Assembly (NCBI GenBank): GCA_902802215.1
Contig: CADCLH010000006.1
Coordinates: 1-21,641 of the forward strand
Source of the DNA: Oscillospiraceae bacterium
Lineage (GTDB): Bacteria > Bacillota > Clostridia > Oscillospirales > Oscillospiraceae
DNA length: 21,641 nucleotides
Direction of reading: 5' to 3'
The translations under genes were made by a program, and so were the position numbers. The notes under the pieces are model-generated. The model was not told the origin of the DNA, ran no database searches, and was given only the letters and a program-made list of their open reading frames with translations. Positions 13,356 to 21,361 of the stretch are shown here, piece after piece. How positions within the stretch are numbered: position 1 is the stretch's first letter; each line of letters begins with the position of its first letter.

Positions 13356-14968
13356 GAGCGCACCTCCTCGGGAATGGCCGTGGCGAAGTAGATGATGTCG
13401 CTGACGCTGCGTTCGCTGTTGAAGTCCACGTGGTTGATCGGCCCGCCCATCATGACGATCTCGGAGGTCTGGCCGCCGTCGAGCGTGTAGGACTTGTCCA
13501 CGCCCTTGGAGTAGACGTAGCGTCCCAGCTCGGGGATGGTCGCGCGCGGGCGGTCGCCGTCCCAGTTGATGTTCATGAGCAGGTAATGCAGCTCACCCTT
13601 CATGGAGATGCAGGAGCGGGAATACATCGTGTTGATCTCGCCGATGGGGTAGGACGTGATCTCCTGCAGCTCGCCGTTGTCCACCAGCACCGGCCCGAAC
13701 GCGATGGCAAAGACCACGTCGTTGTCCTCAATGAAGCGCTGCGCCTCGCCCTGGCCCATGAGCTGGCCCGCCCGGGAGAAGAGCATATCGCCCGAGGCGG
13801 TGAAGAAGCAGGTGTCCACGGTCGCGGGGTTGTTGCGGTAGAGCGTGCGCTGATAGACGGTGATGCCCAGGTTGCGGTATTCGTAGAAGTCGCCGTTGAT
13901 GGCGACGACCGCGTTGGCGGCGTTGGCCATGGTGGAGGCGTAGAGCTGCACGCCCGAGCTGTAGCTGTCGCCGGCGATCTTGCGCCGGACCTGGGAGCCG
14001 TGGGCGACCTTGACCTCGGCGAAGGTGCAGCAGCGGTTTTCGATGTACTCCTGCCAGGCCAGGACGAAGATCGTGTCGTCCAGATAGTAGCGGAACGGAG
14101 CGCCGGGCACGAACTCGACGTCGGGGCGGAAGATCAGCTCCTGCCCGTCGAGCACGACGGCGGCCTTCTCGATCACCGCCTGGACCTCGTCGAGATCGTC
14201 GGTGATGCCGAAGCCGTTGGGGTCCGGCGCGGGCGCGACGGTGTCGCTCTCCTGCAAGGTATAGATCTTGCGAATGTACGCCAGATCGCCCAGCGCGTCG
14301 GCCGAGGCGTTGTTGACGTAGACGTCGAGCTTGTCGGTCAGGCGAAGCCTGGCGTCGCCGCCCTCATAGCTCATGGTGGTGGACGCGGGATGGAGATTGA
14401 ACACCGTCCAGGACAGCACGAGGGCGCAGAGAAGCAGGGATACAAGCCCCAGCGGGATCCGCAGCGCGAGCGGGAGCACAAACTTTCTGCGCTCTCGCGC
14501 GGCGGGTGCCGACGGCTCCGGCGCAGGCGCCTTGGGGGCCTCGGCGGGCGCTTTCCTCACCGAAGGCTTCGGCGGCTTCCCGGGAGCTGGAATCGGCTCC
14601 TTCCTCGCGGGGGCGCGCAGAGGCTCCCGCGGGGCGCGGTGGAAAATGGAACGCGGCTTCGGCGCGGGCTCCTCCCGCGCATACAGGGGCGGGAGCTCCG
14701 GCGCGGGGAGAGGCTCGGCTACGTCGGATGCGGGCGCGGACTGCGCGGCAGAAGTCGCGGCCTTCTCCCTGGGGCGCGCCAGCTCCTCGTCGATCAGGAC
14801 GTCCTCCAAATCGACGCGCCCGGGCTCCGTATCGGGGTAGACGGGCTCCGCGGGGGCGGGGTCGCGCACGGTCATGGCCCAGAGCTTCGCTTCGGCTTCC
14901 GGATCGCCCTTGCTTGAGAACTCGGCAAGGATCGCGTCGAGATCGCTGAAATCGTAATTGTCTTTCAT
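13352..14968 (-). CDS. Membrane-anchored phosphodiester glycosidase (NAGPA)-domain protein
   Basis: This is a 538-residue protein in three parts. Residues 1-160 are a Pro/Ala/Glu-rich, probably disordered cytoplasmic region that begins with an acidic segment. Residues about 164-190 form one membrane helix preceded by RERRK, so the rest should lie outside. Residues about 330-535 form a NAGPA-type domain (PF09992), shown by VVAINGDFYEYRNLG (354-368), AIAFGPVLVDNGE (421-433) and YTLDGGQTSEIVMMGG (494-509). Family members cleave sugar-phosphodiester links or act on exopolysaccharide; the substrate here is unknown. It lies between an envelope serine hydrolase and an Lgt-like protein, which suggests a cell-surface role. 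A GGAGAACG ribosome site precedes the ATG. Confidence 0.85.
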   Translation of the reverse strand: MKDNYDFSDLDAILAEFSSKGDPEAEAKLWAMTVRDPAPAEPVYPDTEPGRVDLEDVLIDEELARPREKAATSAAQSAPASDVAEPLPAPELPPLYAREEPAPKPRSIFHRAPREPLRAPARKEPIPAPGKPPKPSVRKAPAEAPKAPAPEPSAPAARERRKFVLPLALRIPLGLVSLLLCALVLSWTVFNLHPASTTMSYEGGDARLRLTDKLDVYVNNASADALGDLAYIRKIYTLQESDTVAPAPDPNGFGITDDLDEVQAVIEKAAVVLDGQELIFRPDVEFVPGAPFRYYLDDTIFVLAWQEYIENRCCTFAEVKVAHGSQVRRKIAGDSYSSGVQLYASTMANAANAVVAINGDFYEYRNLGITVYQRTLYRNNPATVDTCFFTASGDMLFSRAGQLMGQGEAQRFIEDNDVVFAIAFGPVLVDNGELQEITSYPIGEINTMYSRSCISMKGELHYLLMNINWDGDRPRATIPELGRYVYSKGVDKSYTLDGGQTSEIVMMGGPINHVDFNSERSVSDIIYFATAIPEEVRS

Positions 14969-14981
14969 GCTTCGTTCTCCA

Positions 14982-16730
14982 TCAGACGCCGGTACCGCCG
15001 CCCAGCGCGCGCAGCAGCTCCGGACTCATGAGCATCTGCCAGCGTCCGTCGGTGTAAGTCAGGGACAGGGTGAGCTCATCCTCGGTGTAATACTTCTCCG
15101 CATGTGCGAGCACCGCGTCGAGCGCGGCGAGATAGGCCCGCTCCGTCACCTCCGGCAGATAGTGCCGGTCGGCGTCGTAGACCTCGTTGGGGTTGCTCTG
15201 CTCGACGATGGCCTCGATCTGGCGCTGGGTCTGGGCTGCGACGTCGTCCCCGATCGAGGGGAGGGCGAGATAGCGGAAGCGCACCTTCTGGACAGCGTCG
15301 AGCATTTTGACCTCGGGTTCGCCCACCAGCTCATAGGAATAACTGGCGTGCAGCGCGTCGTAGACCATGCGTCCGGCCGCGGTGGAGGGCGTGTCGCCCA
15401 GGCCGAGATCCGCATAGTCGCGCAGCTGCTCGCAGGCGGCGTCATACCGGCCCGCGCAGAGATTGTCAAAGAAAAGCACGACGGTCTCGGCCGGATCGCC
15501 GCTTGGCTTCGCGTAGACGGTGCCGTTATAAATCCCCGTGATGCTCAGCAGCATGGCCGCGGCGCTGACCAGCAGCGCGAACAGGAGCGGGAAAAAGCGC
15601 GCCCTGTAGCGGAAGGTGAGGCGCAGGACGGCGATAAGCCCGAGCAGCATGAACAGCACCACGAAACCGAGCGGGATCACGGGCAGGTCCTTGGGCAGCC
15701 TGGAAAGAACGGGGGACAGGCGCGAGGACAGACGCGTGAGCAGCTCGCTGCCGGCCAGGGACGCCTCGTCTGCGGGGGCTTCGGACGCCTCCGGCTCGGG
15801 CGTCGCCGACGCCGCGGCTTCAGCCTCGGCTCTGGCCTTTTCCTCCGCCTCCTGCGCGGCGGTAAGCGCGGCGGAAGCCTCGGTATAATCGCACATGACG
15901 GAGCAGCAGGAGGTAAGGAACTGCTCAGCCGCCCCCCCGTTGCGCGTAAAGCAGACAAGAGCGAAGGGCTGCGAGGTGAAGACGATGCCGCAGTCGTTGA
16001 GCGCGCTCTCCTCGTTGGACATGGTGGAGGGGATGAAGCCGAACTTGTGCGCGATCGGGAAGCGGTTTTCCTGAAGACGGAAGTAGCGGTCGGGCATGGC
16101 CTGCTTCATGGTCTCGATGATATCGGGAAAGCGCTCGTTCTCGTCGTAGAGCAGCTTGAGGCAGGTGATAAACTGGCGCGCGGTGTAGCGGTTGTACTGC
16201 TCGTTCACGCCCTTGATCTCCTCCGGATCGGCGCCCATATACGGGGCGGTCAGACGGCGGAACTCGGCATAGCCGCCCAGCTTTTCCCAGAGGCGCTCGG
16301 CCGCCTTGTTGTCGGAGTAGAGCAGGATGTTGTCCTGCACCGACTTATAGGATTCGCCCTCTTTCTCTTCGTCCCAGGTGGTCCGGCCGGTTTTCAGAAG
16401 CTCCGTATAATACATGCACAGCGGCAGCTTAAACATGCTGGCGGCGGTCATATACTCGTCCGGATTGAGGTAGTGCTCCTCTCCGGTGACAAGATTGAGA
16501 TATCCGACGGCGACCTGCGTGTCGTAGAGATAGTGCTCGGCGAGCAGATCCCGTATGATCGTATCCCAGTCCTGGTCGACGATCGACGCGCCGCCGTCTT
16601 CGGAGGACGCGGTCTCGGCTGTGGGGTCTTCCTCCGCGGGCGCTGCGTCGTCGGCCGCGGCAGGGAGGCACAGTCCGGCGAACAGGAGGACGGCCAGCAA
16701 AAGGGCAAGGAGGGTTTTCAATCGTTTCAT
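14982..16730 (-). CDS. Beta-lactamase/transpeptidase-like serine hydrolase with membrane hairpin and C-terminal domain
   Basis: This 582-residue protein starts with a signal peptide (residues 1-26, ending LPAAADD). Residues about 50-290 form a class A beta-lactamase-like domain with the nucleophile motif SMFK (Ser98, Lys101), SDN (139-141) and HKFG (228-231) in the KTG place. A charged Ala/Glu linker follows (291-325). Two membrane helices come next (about 352-371 and 380-402) around a basic RYRAR turn, and then a 180-residue C-terminal domain resembling NTF2/DUF4878-like folds. Both soluble domains should lie outside the cell. An in-frame ATG at 16757 is less likely as the start because the signal peptide and GGAG site fit 16730. 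True beta-lactamase activity is uncertain; a role in peptidoglycan is as likely. Confidence 0.8.
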   Translation of the reverse strand: MKRLKTLLALLLAVLLFAGLCLPAAADDAAPAEEDPTAETASSEDGGASIVDQDWDTIIRDLLAEHYLYDTQVAVGYLNLVTGEEHYLNPDEYMTAASMFKLPLCMYYTELLKTGRTTWDEEKEGESYKSVQDNILLYSDNKAAERLWEKLGGYAEFRRLTAPYMGADPEEIKGVNEQYNRYTARQFITCLKLLYDENERFPDIIETMKQAMPDRYFRLQENRFPIAHKFGFIPSTMSNEESALNDCGIVFTSQPFALVCFTRNGGAAEQFLTSCCSVMCDYTEASAALTAAQEAEEKARAEAEAAASATPEPEASEAPADEASLAGSELLTRLSSRLSPVLSRLPKDLPVIPLGFVVLFMLLGLIAVLRLTFRYRARFFPLLFALLVSAAAMLLSITGIYNGTVYAKPSGDPAETVVLFFDNLCAGRYDAACEQLRDYADLGLGDTPSTAAGRMVYDALHASYSYELVGEPEVKMLDAVQKVRFRYLALPSIGDDVAAQTQRQIEAIVEQSNPNEVYDADRHYLPEVTERAYLAALDAVLAHAEKYYTEDELTLSLTYTDGRWQMLMSPELLRALGGGTGV

Positions 16731-16766
16731 GGATGATCTCCAATCCGTGCAAAACAATACCTATTT

Positions 16767-16794
16767 ATTTTATCATGTTCTTATTAGATTGCAA
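16767..16794 (-). promoter_or_regulatory. Sigma-A-type promoter of the envelope operon
   Basis: On the minus strand, TTGCAA (16794-16789) and TAAAAT (16772-16767) are spaced by 16 bases, and TG lies one base before the -10 box (extended -10). The region is clearly AT-rich within GC-rich surroundings. The predicted RNA start is about 30 bases before the ATG at 16730. Confidence 0.7.
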
Positions 16795-16805
16795 GTCCCG
16801 GGAGC

Positions 16806-16843
16806 AAAAAACGCCCCCGCGGAGGCATGTCCCCCGCGGGAGC
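16806..16843 (-). terminator. Rho-independent terminator of the TPR-DUF4037-MBL operon
   Basis: On the minus strand a 10-bp stem with one U-G pair (16843-16834 with 16822-16813), GC-rich throughout, is followed by TTTTTT (16811-16806). It starts 7 bases after the stop at 16851 and separates this operon from the promoter of the next one. Confidence 0.9.
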
Positions 16844-16850
16844 GGATGGT

Positions 16851-17564
16851 TCAGCGCGGTCTTCGCCCATTCGGCAGGATGCGCGAGAGCAGGGAAGGCT
16901 TTCGGGCGGGCGCGGCATCCGGCGCTTCGGGTTGGTGGCCGATGAATTTGAGCAGGGCGATCTGCGGCTCCATATCCTGCGTGATCTCGACGCGGTCGGT
17001 GTCGTAGCGGCGGACCATGCTGGGCGCGAAATACTTGGTCAGCTCCTCTGCGTGCTCGAGCCTCCGCGGCCCGCGGCCGCCGTCGCGGTAGTGCATGGGG
17101 ATGACGACGCGCGGGATCAGCTCCTCGGTGAGCCGCCAGACCTCCTGCGAGGGCAGGGCGGTGCAGGACCCGGCGGTGATCATCATCGCGTCCAGCCCGA
17201 AAAGGCGGGACTGCTGCTCGCCGGTGAGCGGCGCGCCGATGTCGCCCATGTGGGCCACGCGCACGCCGCCGCATTCGATCAAATGCACCAGGCAGGAGCC
17301 GCGCATGATCCCGCAGACGGTGTCGTGCCAGACCTCCATGGGCGTAACGGTGAAGGGCGACTCGCTCTCGGGCCGCCCGGAGAGCACGACGCCCTCGCGG
17401 TAGTTGTGGCCGTAGCTGTTGTGGCTGATCAGGAGTTGGTCGGCGCGTACGCCTTGAAGCTTCGGGTAGCCGGTCACATAGTCGCTGTTGTAGGGGTCGA
17501 TGACGATCGCCCAGCCGTCATGGCTGATGCGAAAGCACGCGTGCCCCAGCCATTGGATCAACAT
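16851..17564 (-). CDS. Metallo-beta-lactamase-fold protein (UlaG/YtkL-like) with altered metal motif
   Basis: This is a 237-residue cytoplasmic protein. WLGHACFRI at the N-terminus and IVIDPY are typical of the UlaG-like/UPF0173 branch of the MBL fold. WHDTVCGIMRG (His80), HMGDIG (Asp108) and IPMHYRDGG (His158) match later family motifs. The canonical HxHxDH is instead HNSYGH (residues 48-53): Ser replaces the second His and Gly replaces the Asp, while the outer two His remain. The binuclear metal site is thus changed and may hold one metal or none. The C-terminal 25 residues are Pro/Arg-rich. The ATG follows GGAGGG, one base after the DUF4037 stop, so the genes are tightly coupled. Confidence 0.82.
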   Translation of the reverse strand: MLIQWLGHACFRISHDGWAIVIDPYNSDYVTGYPKLQGVRADQLLISHNSYGHNYREGVVLSGRPESESPFTVTPMEVWHDTVCGIMRGSCLVHLIECGGVRVAHMGDIGAPLTGEQQSRLFGLDAMMITAGSCTALPSQEVWRLTEELIPRVVIPMHYRDGGRGPRRLEHAEELTKYFAPSMVRRYDTDRVEITQDMEPQIALLKFIGHQPEAPDAAPARKPSLLSRILPNGRRPR

Positions 17565-17565
17565 A

Positions 17566-18489
17566 TTATCCCTCCATAATATGCATGGATCGCAGCTCGC
17601 GGCTCTGGATGTGCTCGGCGATCTCGAAGGCGTGCGGCTCCAGATAATCCCACGAGCCGTGCGTCAGATGCTGCTTCTTCAGCTCCCCGACGACGGAGGA
17701 GCAGATGTCCTCGACGACGGCGGATTTGAGGATGCGGCCCTGCTCGTCGTTCTCGCCGGTGAGCAGGAATTCCAGCGCCTCGCGCAGATTCCCGAGGGTC
17801 TCCAGCTCCGCCATGCCGCGCAGCTGCCATTTGTAGTAGGGCATGTGGCGGCGGTTGAGCAGGTACACGGCGGCGCAGGCGGCGCTGACAAACTCAGCCA
17901 TCGCGAGCATGGCGGCGCCGAGCTCGCCGTGGCGGACGCAGCGCGGGTAGTTGTACTGCCCGGCCTGCGCCATGGTGATGACGCGCGCGGCCAGCTTCTT
18001 GAGCCGCACGTCCTCGGGCATGCCGGTCAAGAGCGTCTGCCGGACCGCGGTGAAGGCCCCCAGGTCGTCGCGGAAAACCTCGCCGTTCGTGGCCTCGGCC
18101 AGCGCCCAGGACGGGAGGGAGAGCCACTGCTCGACGCTCTCGGGCGCGCCGTCGCAGCCGGTGTAGCGGCGGTAGAAGGCGCGGATGCGCTGCACGCCGC
18201 GGCTGGCCTCGCTCATGGCGCTGCGCTCGGTTGCCGCGCCGAAGGGCAGGGCGCGGTAGGCCCGGGCCAGCTGCACGCCGATGGCCCGGTCGGTCTCGTC
18301 GTCGAGCCACAGGCAGAAGCCCTGCGGGAAGTCGTGGTCGCGCGAGAGCTCGTCGTCGTAGCCGAAGCACTCCGAGCCATGCCCGGCGAGTCCGACCGCG
18401 ATGCGGCCCTCCCAGTCGCCGAAGCGCTCCCGCAGCATCGGCGCGCCGTATTCGTCGTAGAGCTTTCTGGCCTCGTCAAGTCCCCGCAT
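17566..18489 (-). CDS. DUF4037 domain protein, possible nucleotidyltransferase fold
   Basis: This 307-residue protein of unknown function contains a DUF4037-type domain (about 120-230; RHGELGAAMLAMAEFV, AVYLLNRRHMPYYKWQ). The N-terminal part shows AGHGSECFGYDDELSRDHDF (residues 36-53). Its GS...D-x-D arrangement resembles the metal-binding motif of nucleotidyltransferases, so a transferase role is possible but unproved. The start at 18489 (MRGLDEARK) is preferred to 18525, since family similarity begins there and an AAAGGAT site lies upstream inside the TPR gene. The two genes overlap by 14 bases. No signal peptide or membrane helix is seen. Confidence 0.8.
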   Translation of the reverse strand: MRGLDEARKLYDEYGAPMLRERFGDWEGRIAVGLAGHGSECFGYDDELSRDHDFPQGFCLWLDDETDRAIGVQLARAYRALPFGAATERSAMSEASRGVQRIRAFYRRYTGCDGAPESVEQWLSLPSWALAEATNGEVFRDDLGAFTAVRQTLLTGMPEDVRLKKLAARVITMAQAGQYNYPRCVRHGELGAAMLAMAEFVSAACAAVYLLNRRHMPYYKWQLRGMAELETLGNLREALEFLLTGENDEQGRILKSAVVEDICSSVVGELKKQHLTHGSWDYLEPHAFEIAEHIQSRELRSMHIMEG

Positions 18490-19291
18490 GGATCGTCGCC
18501 ATCCTTTCCCGGAGCTTTTTCGCATAGAGGAACCAGCCGTAATGATCGAAGCTGGGGATGCATTTGGACAGGGTAAACGCGTGGTAGCCGTCGAGCGGCA
18601 GGGCGGGGTCGGTCAGACACTCCCACGCCCGGTCGAGGCAGGCTTCAATGCGCGGATCGTCCGCGTCGCATTTGCCGTAGAGCTCGGCGAGGTTGCACCA
18701 GGTCACGGCGCAGTCGTTGCCGGGGCGCTCGGTCTTTTCGAGGACCTTCAGCGCGAGCTTGAAATACCGTTCGGCGGCTTCGACGTCCCCGACGTCGTCA
18801 CAGCTCAGGGCCATGTTGTTGTAGAGACCCGCGAAGCGGTAGTCCGCGGGGTCGAGATGCGACGCATAGACGCGCGCGACGTGGGTGAAGATGGGGATGG
18901 ACTCGGACGCCCGCCCGAAGCATTTGAGCGTGGTGGCGGCGTTGAGCATCACGGTCGCGCCCGAGACGGTCTGTCCCATCCGGTGCTCCCGGATCAGCGC
19001 GAGGGCGTCATGGACGGCGCGCAGCCCCTTTTCCTCATCCATGCTGCGCCGGACCTGGCCCAGCTGCTCCGACAGCAGACTCAGCTCGGCGCGCCAGTCC
19101 CCGCCGCGTCTCGCCGTTTCAAGGCGCTCGTCGAGGAATGCCCCGGCATCCTTCTCCCGGCCCGCGGCGTACAGGGCGTCGAGGGCGCGGACCGCGGCGG
19201 GCACGTCCACGGCCTGCGGGCAGGGGCTGCCGTCGGGCGCTCCGGTATACTGGCTCGCGTCGAATATGCAGCAGAATTCGTTGTGGTCCAT
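18476..19291 (-). CDS. Tetratricopeptide-repeat-like protein
   Basis: This is a 271-residue, mainly helical cytoplasmic protein. Repeats with TPR-like spacing are visible in the second half: AGLYNNMALSCDDVGDVEAA, then AERYFKLALKVLEKTER, then CAVTWCNLAELYGKCDADDP. TPR folds bind partner proteins; the likely partner is the DUF4037 protein encoded next, with which it overlaps. The start at 19291 is supported by GAGAGGTT seven bases upstream and by the end of the promoter region; the frame stays open farther upstream but crosses the divergent promoter and gene. It heads a three-gene unit ended by the terminator at 16806-16843. No specific function is recognised. Confidence 0.75.
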   Translation of the reverse strand: MDHNEFCCIFDASQYTGAPDGSPCPQAVDVPAAVRALDALYAAGREKDAGAFLDERLETARRGGDWRAELSLLSEQLGQVRRSMDEEKGLRAVHDALALIREHRMGQTVSGATVMLNAATTLKCFGRASESIPIFTHVARVYASHLDPADYRFAGLYNNMALSCDDVGDVEAAERYFKLALKVLEKTERPGNDCAVTWCNLAELYGKCDADDPRIEACLDRAWECLTDPALPLDGYHAFTLSKCIPSFDHYGWFLYAKKLRERMATIHAGT

Positions 19292-19307
19292 GTTGAACCT
19301 CTCTGTC

Positions 19308-19336
19308 TTGAAAGAAGATGGAAAAACGGGTATAAT
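19308..19336 (+). promoter_or_regulatory. Consensus sigma-A promoter of the YyaL-like gene
   Basis: TTGAAA (19308-19313) and TATAAT (19331-19336) are separated by exactly 17 bases, close to perfect consensus. The predicted RNA start near 19343 gives a leader of about 24 bases with GGAGGA six bases before the ATG. The -10 box also reads TATTAT on the opposite strand, facing the TPR gene. Confidence 0.85.
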
Positions 19337-19366
19337 AAGTGCAAAGCAACAAACGGAGGAACAAGC

Positions 19367-21361
19367 ATGAGCAACCGCCTGCAATACGAGAGCTCGCCGT
19401 ATCTGCGCCAGCACGCCGACAACCCGGTGGACTGGTATCCCTGGGGCGCGGAGGCCTTTGAGAGGGCGCGGCGGGAGAACAGGCCGGTCTTCCTGTCGAT
19501 CGGCTATTCGACCTGCCACTGGTGCCACGTCATGGCGCGCGAGTCTTTCGAGGACGATCGCATCGCCTCTATTTTGAACGAAAACTATGTATCTGTCAAG
19601 GTCGACCGCGAAGAACGGCCCGACGTCGACAGCGTGTACATGGCCGCCTGCGTCGCGGCCAACGGGAGCGGCGGCTGGCCGCTGACCGCGATCCTCACCC
19701 CGGAGCAGGAGCCCTTCTTCGTCGGCACCTACTTCCCGAAGGAGAGCCGCGACGGACGGCTGGGCCTGCGCGCGCTGCTGGAGGCGATTGCCGCCCGCTG
19801 GCAAAGCGGCGGGGGAGAGCTGCGCCGCACCGCGCGGGAGATGACGGCCTGGCTCAAGCGGGAGCTGCCGCAGGAACAGACAGGGGAGCGGGACGGGGAT
19901 CTGCCCCGGCTCGCGGCTGAACAACTCCTCAGCGCGTACGACGGAGAATACGGCGGCTTCGGCACGGCCCCGAAGTTCCCGGCGGCGCACAACCTGATCT
20001 TTCTGATGGAGTACGCCGCGCTCGCGGGCGACAAAACGGCGCGCGAGGCGGTCGAACAAACCCTGCGCCAGATGTACCGGGGCGGGCTCCAGGACCACAT
20101 CGGCGGCGGCTTCTGCCGCTATTCCACGGACCGGGAGTGGCTCAAGCCCCACTTTGAAAAGACGCTCTACGATAACGCCCTGCTTGCCCTGGCCTATACC
20201 GAGGCCTGGCAGGACGGGCGCCTGCCCCTATGGCGGCAGGTGGCCGAGGACACGCTGGACTACTGCCTGCGCGAGCTGAGAAGCGACGAAGGCGGCTTCT
20301 TCTGCGGTCAGGACGCCGACAGCGGCGGCGCGGAGGGCGCCTACTACCTCTTCACGCCGGACGAGGTGAGCGCCGTCCTCGGCGCGGAGGCGGGCAAGCC
20401 CTTCTGCGAGTGCTACGACATCACCCCGGAGGGCAACTTCGAGGGAAAGAGCATCCCGAACCTGCTGCTCAACACCCGCTGGAGCCTCCTGCCCGCGGGC
20501 TACGACAGCCTGCGCGAGCGGCTGCGCCTGTACCGCGAGGGACGGATGGCCCTGCTTACGGACCGCAAGATCCTCTCGGGCTGGAACGGCCTGATGCTCA
20601 TGGCCCTCGCCCGCGCGGCGCGCGTCTTTTCCGACCGGCGCTACCTGATTTCCGCGCAGGAGCTCGCCTCCTTCCTCACCGGGACGATGTGCCCGGACGG
20701 CCGTCTGGCCCACAGCCGCTGCGAGGGGACGCTCCGCTTCGACGCCTTCCTCGACGACTATGCCTTCTGCGCGCTGGGCCTGCTGGAGCTCTACGCGGCG
20801 GATTATGACCCGGAGCGTATCGCGCAGGCCGCGCGCCTCGCCGCGGCCCTGCCGGAGCGTTTTGCGGACGCGCGGGGCGGGTATTTCTCCACCGCGAAGG
20901 ACGGCGAGAAGCTGCTGTTTCGCCCGAAGGAGACCGAGGACGGCGCTCTGCCGAGCGGCAACAGCGCGGCGGGCGTGCTGTTTCATCGGCTCTTCGCCCT
21001 GACCGGGGAGGAGAACTGGCGCGCGCTCGCGGAGAGGCAGGCGGACTTTCTCGCCGCCTCGGCGGGGGCCTACCCCGCGGGGCGCTGCTTCGGGATGCTC
21101 CCGCTGCTTTGGCAGCGGCACGGCACAAAGGAGATCGTCTGCGTGCTGCCGGACGGGCGGCTCCCCGCGAGCTTTGAGACCGTGCGCAGCCGCTGGGCCC
21201 CGGAGGCCAGCCTGCTGCTCAAAACGCCGGGAAACGCCGCGGCGCTGGCCTCTGTCGCCCCGTTCACCGCGCCGATGGAGGCAAAGGACGGAAAAGCGAC
21301 CTGGTATGTCTGCGAGGGCGGCGTCTGCGGCCTGCCCGTGACGGAGGGGGGAGAAGCATGA
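19367..21361 (+). CDS. YyaL/SSP411-type thioredoxin-domain protein (DUF255)
   Basis: This is a 664-residue protein of the widespread YyaL/SPATA20 family: an N-terminal thioredoxin-like domain (about 1-165) followed by an (alpha/alpha)6-barrel like that of sugar epimerases and glycosidases. Diagnostic motifs are NRLQYESSPYLRQHADNPVD at the N-terminus, STCHWCHVM with the CxxC pair Cys50/Cys53, and KVDREERPDVD. GGWPLTAILTPEQEPFFVGTYFP and HFEKTLYDNALLALAY follow. The length is normal for the family. The biochemical role remains unclear; redox or sugar-linked functions have been suggested. Its own consensus promoter lies just upstream, and the stop overlaps the next ATG (ATGA). Confidence 0.95.
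   Translation: MSNRLQYESSPYLRQHADNPVDWYPWGAEAFERARRENRPVFLSIGYSTCHWCHVMARESFEDDRIASILNENYVSVKVDREERPDVDSVYMAACVAANGSGGWPLTAILTPEQEPFFVGTYFPKESRDGRLGLRALLEAIAARWQSGGGELRRTAREMTAWLKRELPQEQTGERDGDLPRLAAEQLLSAYDGEYGGFGTAPKFPAAHNLIFLMEYAALAGDKTAREAVEQTLRQMYRGGLQDHIGGGFCRYSTDREWLKPHFEKTLYDNALLALAYTEAWQDGRLPLWRQVAEDTLDYCLRELRSDEGGFFCGQDADSGGAEGAYYLFTPDEVSAVLGAEAGKPFCECYDITPEGNFEGKSIPNLLLNTRWSLLPAGYDSLRERLRLYREGRMALLTDRKILSGWNGLMLMALARAARVFSDRRYLISAQELASFLTGTMCPDGRLAHSRCEGTLRFDAFLDDYAFCALGLLELYAADYDPERIAQAARLAAALPERFADARGGYFSTAKDGEKLLFRPKETEDGALPSGNSAAGVLFHRLFALTGEENWRALAERQADFLAASAGAYPAGRCFGMLPLLWQRHGTKEIVCVLPDGRLPASFETVRSRWAPEASLLLKTPGNAAALASVAPFTAPMEAKDGKATWYVCEGGVCGLPVTEGGEA

Noticed and set aside
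12165..13391. 408-codon plus-strand open frame
   Set aside because: It starts inside the palindromic repeat and then runs antisense to the Lgt-like gene; composition is that of a shadow frame.
14958..16736. 592-codon plus-strand open frame opposite the serine hydrolase
   Set aside because: It lacks a ribosome site and any recognisable domain. The minus strand has signal peptide, SxxK, SDN, promoter and ribosome site.
18476..20152. 558-residue minus-strand frame extending the TPR protein upstream
   Set aside because: The extension crosses the consensus promoter and the YyaL-like coding region; a good ribosome site marks the start at 19291.
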